Shown piece after piece: positions 1 through 5,131 of a stretch of 10,376 nt of DNA. The DNA is from a bacterium (lineage in GTDB: Bacteria; Chlamydiota; Chlamydiia; Chlamydiales; SM23-39), in contig JAKAFF010000030.1 of assembly GCA_021818045.1 (NCBI GenBank), forward strand, positions 1 to 10,376, given 5' to 3'. Both the position numbers and the translations under genes were made by a program. The notes below the pieces were generated by a model that did not search any database, was not told the origin of the DNA, and saw only the letters and a list, made by a program, of their open reading frames with translations. Within the stretch, counting starts at the first letter, position 1. Every line of letters begins with the position of its first letter.

Positions 1-588
1 CAGGACTGGAATGTCTTGAGGAAAGCCCGATTTTTGAAAAAAAAGTTGCAATGCGAAAAATTCGGGGGTCGTTAAAAAGGCTTGTACCAAGCTCTCATCT
101 CTTACATCATGCGACTTTTGCAAAAGCTGAAAAATGCCAAGAGCTGTCAAGGGCCATTTCTCTTCATATGCATAGCGCACGATCGCTTCATATTGGTCTT
201 CGCCAAGTCCGGGGAATATCTCCACATTCCGCCCATCGCCAAGGTCCATCGTACGCACCTCTGCGGGGGTCCCAGAGAGCGCTTTATCGATATTGAAATG
301 GTGAAACGCCACAAGTGCGGCGATGCTTAAGTCGCGCTTGGAGTACCCCTCTTCAACGAGTTCTCGATTGGTCAAAAAACTGACGAGTTCTCGAAAAGAG
401 AGCTGCGACATGGTCGTCAGCCACTGATGATTGGTCGTTTCCAATTTGGCGGCGCTATGAACCACCTTCGCAGGGAGAGAAACACGCCCTTGTTGGACAC
501 TAGAAAAAATAAATGCTGCAACAAATGCAATATTGAGGGCGCCACTAAAAATCAGGGCAATCGTCAATATTCTAAAATTTTTGTCCAT
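1..588 (-). CDS. Partial membrane-anchored hypothetical protein (5' part only)
   Basis: The minus strand reads open from an ATG at 588-586 to the window edge: 196 codons with no stop, so the 3' end lies outside the window. The translation starts MDKNFRILTIALIF. It has a basic N-terminus followed by one hydrophobic segment (about residues 7-30), consistent with a signal anchor or uncleaved signal peptide. The rest is soluble and mostly helical-looking, with acidic and aromatic patches such as EDQYEAIVRYAYEEKWP (about 130-146). The ATG is the only good start: the frame stays open upstream to a TGA at 624-622 but has no other ATG, GTG or TTG. Shine-Dalgarno pairing is weak. I recognise no domain. 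Its divergent position next to pheT matches the place of the conserved hypothetical gene CT474 in Chlamydia as I remember it. That orthology is inferred from position only. Confidence 0.85.
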   Translation of the reverse strand, partial: MDKNFRILTIALIFSGALNIAFVAAFIFSSVQQGRVSLPAKVVHSAAKLETTNHQWLTTMSQLSFRELVSFLTNRELVEEGYSKRDLSIAALVAFHHFNIDKALSGTPAEVRTMDLGDGRNVEIFPGLGEDQYEAIVRYAYEEKWPLTALGIFQLLQKSHDVRDESLVQAFLTTPEFFALQLFFQKSGFPQDIPVL

Positions 589-596
589 ATCCGGAT

Positions 597-625
597 AGGG
601 TATGGGGGATAGGATTTTTTTTCAA
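597..625 (-). promoter_or_regulatory. Candidate promoter for the leftmost gene, in the divergent gap
   Basis: The 75-bp gap between the two divergent genes (589-663) must hold both promoters. On the minus strand TTGAAA (625-620) is a good -35 box. A 17-bp spacer separates it from TACCCT (602-597), a weak -10 box matching TATAAT at three positions, about 8 nt before the ATG at 588. On the plus strand I see no convincing promoter or Shine-Dalgarno for pheT; GATAAA at 648-653 is only a partial -10-like match. Confidence 0.25.
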
Positions 626-663
626 GGTGAACAAAATTTGGAATCGAGATAAACTGGCAGCTT

Positions 664-3006
664 ATGCAATTGCCCCTTTCACTCATTCAGTCCTGGCTTC
701 CCACAAAAATATCCCCTACGCAAATTGGGGAGGTGTTGACTTTGCTCGGAGTGGAGGTCGATCACATCCACAATGAAAAGGTCCCCTTTTCTGGGGTGGT
801 GGTAGGCGAGTTATTGAGCGTCGAGCCCCATCCAAATGCGGAAAAATTGCGCGTTGTGCGCGTAAGCTGTGGCCAAAACAGCTATACGCTTGTGTGCGGC
901 GATGCGAGTTGCAGAGTCGGAATGAAGACAGCTTTTGCGCAAATAGGCGCAATCTTGACAGATGATGATGGAACAGAGCGACGCATTGAAAAAACGACGA
1001 TTCGAGGCGTCGAATCTTCTGGAATGCTCTGCACCGCTGCAGAGCTGCGTCTTGGAAAGGAAGCTGCTACAATCTTGGATCTGCCGCACGAGATGCAAAC
1101 GGGAGATGATCTCGCAAAGCTCCTTTGGGATCCTGTCTTTGAAGTCTCCTTGACACCCAATCTCGGCCATTGCATGAGCGCTTTAGGGATCGCCCGCGAA
1201 CTGTCGGCCGCTTTGCAATTGCCCTTGCACTATCCGACAGAAAAGCCATTGAACACCACATTACTGCCGCTAAAAGTCCAGGTGCACAATTCGCAGCTTT
1301 GTCCAAGATACATGTGCCACCTTCTCGAAGATGTGCATGTAGAATCATCCCCTTTTTGGTTGCAAAGACAGCTCGAAGCATGCGGTCAAAAGGCGCTCAA
1401 TCACGTCGTAGATGCGACCAACTACATCTTAATGAAGTATGGTCAGCCCATGCACGCATTTGATTACGATCGACTCGAAACGGGCATTCTCTCAGTAGAG
1501 CCTGCACATACTGCTTTGCAATTTTTATGCCTCGACGGCGTAGAAAGGGAAGTTCCTGCAGGCACCTTGATGATCATGGATGGAAAACGCCCGATCGCCA
1601 TCGCAGGGATCATGGGAGGGGCAAACAGCGCAGTATCACAGCAGACAAAGCGCGTTCTTTTGGAGGCTGCAAGTTTTGATCCCATTCTGGTTCGCAAGGC
1701 AGCAAAAAAAATGAACTTGCGCTCTGAAAGCTCGCAACGCTTTGAAAAGGGGATCGACGTTACAGGTATCCCGCGCGCCCTTGCCGCGGCCATCCACCTC
1801 ATCGGCGGGAAAAGTGTGGGCGGCGTCGACGTCAAAAAGGGGGAATTTGTCCCCAAAAAGATCTCTTTGCGCCCAGAAAGGGTCAATCGTCTCCTCGGCA
1901 CAAAACTCTCCGTTACAGAAATAGGCGAGATCTTTGCGCGGCTGCAGTTTACCATGCAAGATCAAAGCGTCATAGTCCCGCTCTTTCGCACTGACATCCA
2001 TGAAGAGATCGATCTAGTAGAAGAGGTGGCGCGCATCTATGGCTATAACCACATCGAAAAGCCATTGCCGCAGATCACCGCATCGCGCATCCCGAACGAT
2101 CCGATGTTCGTATTTGAAAATGCAACGCGTCAAAAACTTGCAGCTCTCGGCTTAATGGAGTGCATCACGTGCGATCTCATCAGCCCACAACTTGCTGACG
2201 TTGCCAAAATGATCACCCCCTCATCCATGGGTTTTCTCAAAACGACCTACTCTAAATCTGAAGAATACTCCGTATTGCGAACGTCGCTATTACCCGGCCT
2301 TTTGCAAGTCGCTGCGCGCAATATCGATCAAAAAAACACATCGCTTGCCCTCTTCGAGATTGGCCGCATCCACTTTTTACAGCAAGATCACCCCACCGAA
2401 ATTCCAATGGGAGCCATCCTCCTAACCGGACACGCCAGCTTGCCTCATTGGAGCCATAAAGAGACAGAGTTTGATTATTTTGACCTGAAAGGACTCGTAG
2501 AAAATCTCACGAGCGCCCCGTTTCAACCCTCTCAACATTTGAGCTTACATCCCGGTAGACAATCCGACATTTGCATCCAAGACCTATGCGTCGGTTCGCT
2601 TGGAGAGGTGCACCCCCACATCTTAAATCTCTTTCACATTGAAGAGCGCGTCTACTACGCCGAGTTTCACCTTCCTCATCTGATGCATGCGAGCAAAACA
2701 CATGGACATTTCTCCCCTCTTCCCCTCTTTCCTTCATCAGAAAGAGATTGGACCATTCCTTTAGATCCCAAAGTAGAAATAGGCCCTCTTCTTACATCTA
2801 TAGAATCTTTGCAATCGATCTTGCTAGAAAAAGTAGAACTCATAGATCTTTACATGCCAGAGGGTAACGAGAAAAAACACGCGACGCTTCGATTTACCTA
2901 CCGCGACAAACTCAAAACAGTCTCTTTTGCCGAAGTAGAGGCAGAGCACGCAACGCTTGTCAGCGCAACGGAAAAAACTCTTGCAAAGAGAACCACTGTT
3001 CCCTAA
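664..3006 (+). CDS. pheT: Phenylalanine--tRNA ligase beta subunit
   Basis: Beta subunit of the alpha2-beta2 cytoplasmic enzyme that charges tRNA-Phe; it binds tRNA and edits misacylated Tyr-tRNA-Phe. The 780-residue length is normal for the bacterial long form. Seen in order: N-terminal start MQLPLSLIQSWL; the OB-fold tRNA-binding domain at about 44-150 (GVVVGELL 44-51, HPNAEKL 56-62, RGVESSGMLC 114-123); the B3/B4 editing region with TPNLGHCMSALGIARE (164-179), VVDATNYILMKYGQPMHAFD (248-267), GIMGG (315-319) and SSQRFEKG (356-363); the B5 domain from about 398 to 461 (RVNRLLG 406-412, EEIDLVEEVARIYGY 447-461); and a C-terminal ferredoxin-like anticodon-binding domain at about 688-780, beginning near PLFPSSERDW. 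The start fits the family but has no clear Shine-Dalgarno. pheS is absent here, as in other Chlamydiae where the two genes are unlinked. It heads a likely operon with the next two genes. Confidence 0.97.
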   Translation: MQLPLSLIQSWLPTKISPTQIGEVLTLLGVEVDHIHNEKVPFSGVVVGELLSVEPHPNAEKLRVVRVSCGQNSYTLVCGDASCRVGMKTAFAQIGAILTDDDGTERRIEKTTIRGVESSGMLCTAAELRLGKEAATILDLPHEMQTGDDLAKLLWDPVFEVSLTPNLGHCMSALGIARELSAALQLPLHYPTEKPLNTTLLPLKVQVHNSQLCPRYMCHLLEDVHVESSPFWLQRQLEACGQKALNHVVDATNYILMKYGQPMHAFDYDRLETGILSVEPAHTALQFLCLDGVEREVPAGTLMIMDGKRPIAIAGIMGGANSAVSQQTKRVLLEAASFDPILVRKAAKKMNLRSESSQRFEKGIDVTGIPRALAAAIHLIGGKSVGGVDVKKGEFVPKKISLRPERVNRLLGTKLSVTEIGEIFARLQFTMQDQSVIVPLFRTDIHEEIDLVEEVARIYGYNHIEKPLPQITASRIPNDPMFVFENATRQKLAALGLMECITCDLISPQLADVAKMITPSSMGFLKTTYSKSEEYSVLRTSLLPGLLQVAARNIDQKNTSLALFEIGRIHFLQQDHPTEIPMGAILLTGHASLPHWSHKETEFDYFDLKGLVENLTSAPFQPSQHLSLHPGRQSDICIQDLCVGSLGEVHPHILNLFHIEERVYYAEFHLPHLMHASKTHGHFSPLPLFPSSERDWTIPLDPKVEIGPLLTSIESLQSILLEKVELIDLYMPEGNEKKHATLRFTYRDKLKTVSFAEVEAEHATLVSATEKTLAKRTTVP

Positions 3007-3032
3007 CATGGGTTCATTTAGCGAGGGTACCT

Positions 3033-4016
3033 ATGCGTCGGTTTCCAATATTATTGGTCAGTGCGGCTGTCATCACATCGTGCCAAAATAGCAGTGCTCC
3101 TGATCAGATCATCTCTCAAACGTTTGTCCATAAGTACGGCTTTGAAACAACAGAAGAGGAGTGGGAAGCACGCGATCAAGATGGTCAAGTGGTAGCCATG
3201 CTCAAAAATGGCGTCCGGTTCACCCGCTCTTATCAGGGGGGCAAACTCCACGGTCCAACAACTTATACCTTTCCCCACAGCTCCGTTGTGGAAAAATTGC
3301 TCGTTTATGATGCAGGCACTCTATTGAAAGAGAGCATCAACGATCCTCTCGGCATTCCCATGCAAGAAGAGGCTTATGAATTCGACAACCGCAAAATCAT
3401 CACTCTGTGGGATGAAAAAGGCTCTCCTTTAAGCGTAGAAGAATATGACGATGCGGTGTTGATGGATGGCAAATACTACACGATTGATCACGAGTTGGAA
3501 GCGCAAGTAGAAGGCGGCTATGGCGAAAGGATTAAACGAGATCGCACGGGCCTTTTAATTTCTCGAGAAGAGATTTCGGGCGGATCTACGATCTCTAAAA
3601 CCACCTATCATCCAAATGGCCAAGTGCATACCGTATCTCATTACCACGACTACCAACTCCACGGCCAGCAACTCAAGTTCACATCTTCAGGCGCTCCCCT
3701 GATGGAGCTCAATTGGAATCACGGCGTTCTCGATGGAGACAAAGTGATCTATCGCAACGGCTCCAAGGTGGCCGTCATTCCCTACATCAACGGACAAAGA
3801 CACGGCCTTGAATACCACTTTGATGATCTCGGCAATCTCACTGCAGAAATTGAATGGCGCAACGATCAAAAACATGGCGCTACTAAATTGCACGGCGAAG
3901 AATCGACCGATGTGGAGTGGTTCTTTAAAGGTCAATCTGTCAATGCAGAGCGCTTCCAACGGCTAGAGCACCGAGAACAAATGCAGAATCGACTCTTCGA
4001 ACGTGCGGTTAGATAA
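3033..4016 (+). CDS. Lipoprotein with YwqK/MORN_2-like repeats
   Basis: A 327-residue protein with a short lipoprotein signal: basic start MRRF, hydrophobic core, and lipobox ITSC with the predicted lipidated cysteine at residue 17. The ATG is well supported by GAGGG at 3023-3027, five bases upstream. After the signal come repeated units of about 20-25 residues around a core such as NGxxxG..YxxGxxHG: GGKLHGPTTY near 70-80, YHPNGQVHTVSHYHDYQLHGQQ near 190-210, WNHGVLDGDKVIYRNG, YINGQRHGLEYHFDDLGN and RNDQKHGATKLHGE to about 290. This pattern belongs to the MORN_2 / YwqK-type repeats, beta-strand repeats found in many envelope proteins. The 'antitoxin YwqK' name often attached to them does not establish a toxin-antitoxin role. 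It lies 26 bp after pheT and overlaps ogt by 14 bp, the same place as CT476 in C. trachomatis as I recall it. Likely envelope-located; function unknown. Confidence 0.85.
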   Translation: MRRFPILLVSAAVITSCQNSSAPDQIISQTFVHKYGFETTEEEWEARDQDGQVVAMLKNGVRFTRSYQGGKLHGPTTYTFPHSSVVEKLLVYDAGTLLKESINDPLGIPMQEEAYEFDNRKIITLWDEKGSPLSVEEYDDAVLMDGKYYTIDHELEAQVEGGYGERIKRDRTGLLISREEISGGSTISKTTYHPNGQVHTVSHYHDYQLHGQQLKFTSSGAPLMELNWNHGVLDGDKVIYRNGSKVAVIPYINGQRHGLEYHFDDLGNLTAEIEWRNDQKHGATKLHGEESTDVEWFFKGQSVNAERFQRLEHREQMQNRLFERAVR

Positions 4017-4464
4017 AGGACCCCGCGTCCATCTGCTCGTCGAAAGTGTTGCGGGAGTATTGATTCGCTCCCGCCTACAACTGAGCGACACTTTTCGCTG
4101 TACGGGATCCACCCCACAAATCACTCATTGGATTGAGCAATATCTCCAAGGCAATCCGCCTCATGTATGTATCGACCTGTTCACCACAGATACGTTTCAA
4201 ACACGCGTCCTGCATAGCTTGCAAAGGATCCCCTTTGGACAAACAATGAGTTACACCGCTCTTGCAAACCTCGCAGGCCACCCTAAAGCGGCCCGTGCTG
4301 TTGGAAATGCGTGCCACCACAACCCATTTCCTTTGCTCATCCCTTGCCATAGAGTCATTTTAGCAAATGGCAAAATCGGAGGATTTGCGCTAGATTTAGA
4401 GATTAAAAAGCGTTTGTTGGAATTTGAGGCAAGCTTTACAAGCTTGCCTCAAGAGATTACTTAG
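4003..4464 (+). CDS. ogt: Methylated-DNA--[protein]-cysteine S-methyltransferase
   Basis: A suicide repair protein that moves the alkyl group from O6-alkylguanine in DNA to its own cysteine. The catalytic motif IPCHRVI is present with Cys115 (PCHRV 114-118). Other family marks are FGQTMSYTALA (78-88), the RAVGNACHHNP helix (98-108) carrying the arginine that helps flip the base, and the C-terminal GGFALDLEIKKRLLEFE (126-142). At 153 residues it is a normal length for the single-domain Ogt/AGT type; the regulatory domain of Ada is missing. The start is a GTG at 4003, overlapping the end of the lipoprotein gene by 14 bp with no clear Shine-Dalgarno, so it is probably translationally coupled. 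A TTG at 4060 is the main alternative and would lose 19 residues. In Chlamydia the matching gene (CT477) is labelled ada. A hairpin lies in the last codons, and the stop overlaps the convergent gene by 8 bp. Confidence 0.94.
   Translation: MRLDKGPRVHLLVESVAGVLIRSRLQLSDTFRCTGSTPQITHWIEQYLQGNPPHVCIDLFTTDTFQTRVLHSLQRIPFGQTMSYTALANLAGHPKAARAVGNACHHNPFPLLIPCHRVILANGKIGGFALDLEIKKRLLEFEASFTSLPQEIT
4424..4452. terminator. 13-bp perfect hairpin at convergent gene ends, possible bidirectional terminator
   Basis: TTGAGGCAAGCTT (4424-4436) and its exact reverse complement (4440-4452) flank a 3-base loop, TAC. The structure lies inside the last codons of ogt and ends 5 bases before the stop of the convergent lipoprotein gene (its stop codon is 4459-4457). 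The position suits termination in both directions. Neither side is followed by a T-run, so it may instead stabilise the 3' ends or depend on another factor. Confidence 0.5.
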
Positions 4465-4795
4465 GCGTCTCAGAAACTGCAGCGCTTTGCGGAGCTGTAG
4501 CTTGCGTCGTGGGAGCTGATTCAGAAACAGATGCCGCTGTAGCCTGTTTTGCAGAGGCTGCAGGAGCGACTGGAACTGGAGCTACAGCTGCTTGAGAAGC
4601 AGCCTTAGGCGCTGCATCAGAGCGCTTTGTCTCACAGCTAGATGAAGAACCGCATCCTTGAGGCGTACAACTATTGCCATTAGATGGCATTTCTTGGTTG
4701 TCTTCTCTTTTCTCTTCTCTCATTTGTTTAGATTGACATTGGCACGCAGATACCAAAACTAAAGTCACTGCTGCCGAAAGAAACTTCTTATACAT
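4457..4795 (-). CDS. Small Ala-rich lipoprotein of unknown function
   Basis: A 112-residue protein starting MYKKFLSAAVTLVLVSAC. The basic start, hydrophobic core and lipobox VSAC predict lipid attachment at Cys18, followed by another cysteine at 20. A charged linker (about 22-36) leads to a cysteine cluster, C43, C48 and C54, in a Ser/Gly-rich stretch (GCGSSSSC 47-54). The C-terminal half (about 60-112) is low complexity, rich in Ala, Pro, Val, Ser and Thr, and looks like a flexible tether. The start is firm: AGGAG (plus coordinates 4808-4804) lies 8 bases upstream of the ATG. I recognise no domain. It is likely anchored in the outer membrane, with cysteines available for disulfide bonding; chlamydial envelopes are known to be strongly disulfide cross-linked, so a structural role is possible but is inference. 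Its promoter is unclear; TAGTAT at 4826-4821 could be a -10 box but has no -35 at a normal spacing. Confidence 0.8.
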   Translation of the reverse strand: MYKKFLSAAVTLVLVSACQCQSKQMREEKREDNQEMPSNGNSCTPQGCGSSSSCETKRSDAAPKAASQAAVAPVPVAPAASAKQATAASVSESAPTTQATAPQSAAVSETPK

Positions 4796-4867
4796 GAGGT
4801 GGACTCCTGTTGTTGGACAAATACTAAACTCTCATCTCTTTTTATTTTCTGCAAGCCCGATTTCCGG

Positions 4868-4883
4868 TGGCACGCTTTTTGCA
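4868..4883 (+). promoter_or_regulatory. Sigma-54 (RpoN) promoter, full -24/-12 consensus
   Basis: TGGCACG (4868-4874), four bases, then TTGCA (4879-4883) matches the sigma-54 consensus TGGCACG-N4-TTGCW at every defined position, with the invariant GG (4869-4870) and GC (4881-4882) at the required spacing. Transcription would start about 4893-4895, giving a leader of roughly 28 bases with GAGG at 4913-4916 and the ATG at 4922. It is intergenic and points at the small coiled-coil gene. Chlamydiae encode sigma-54 and an NtrC-type two-component activator (CtcB/CtcC, also called AtoS/AtoC). An activator site would be expected upstream; I could not identify one. Confidence 0.85.
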
Positions 4884-4921
4884 CATAGATAGGGTGAGGA
4901 ACAACTTAACCCGAGGTGTCT

Positions 4922-5131
4922 ATGAAGCACAGCGATCTGTTGCGAAAAATTGCAAAACTTGAAACGGTCAATGATCAACTCGTAGCAGAACTACATTACC
5001 TCGAACAACTCACTCGCGCTCTAGGATTTGCAGAAGGCCTCAAAACCCTAAAAGCCGCTGCTTTAGAAATGCTTCAAACCGATCATAAAAAAGAGATCAA
5101 AACGGAAAACGACTGGGACTTAGGACAATAG
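4922..5131 (+). CDS. 69-residue coiled-coil-like hypothetical protein under a sigma-54 promoter
   Basis: A small acidic/basic helical protein, MKHSDLLRKIAKLETVNDQL at the start. Leu, Ile and Val recur at heptad-like spacing over about residues 6-35 (LLRKIAKLETVNDQLVAELHYLEQL), suggesting a coiled coil. A second predicted helix, GFAEGLKTLKAAALEML, spans about 38-54, followed by a charged tail. It has no signal peptide or membrane segment. The ATG at 4922 is preferred over the in-frame GTG at 4916 because GAGG (4913-4916) lies five bases before it and would overlap the GTG. The gene stands alone: the sigma-54 promoter is upstream and the SNF2 gene converges, overlapping its stop by 12 bp. I recognise no family. 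The size and helix pair would suit a secretion chaperone, an adaptor or a DNA-associated protein; none can be chosen from sequence. Confidence 0.75.
   Translation: MKHSDLLRKIAKLETVNDQLVAELHYLEQLTRALGFAEGLKTLKAAALEMLQTDHKKEIKTENDWDLGQ

Noticed and set aside
51..330. Two overlapping plus-strand reading frames of about 80 codons
   Set aside because: They lie opposite the continuous minus-strand partial gene, have no family features, and read as shadow frames.
1464..1955. 163-codon minus-strand frame within pheT
   Set aside because: Opposite a strongly conserved synthetase domain; composition and lack of any motif mark it as a shadow frame.
3033..4016. Toxin-antitoxin reading of the YwqK-like protein
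   Set aside because: It is a lipoprotein with no toxin gene next to it; the antitoxin name comes from database labels for the repeat.
4490..4610. Recurring GAGCTG / GCTGTAGC words suggesting a repeat array
   Set aside because: They follow from repeated Ala, Ser and Val codons in the low-complexity tail of the lipoprotein; spacing is irregular.
4739..4755. A second TTGGCACG on the plus strand, resembling a sigma-54 -24 box
   Set aside because: The matching -12 position reads TACCA and lacks the required GC. It also lies inside the lipoprotein gene.
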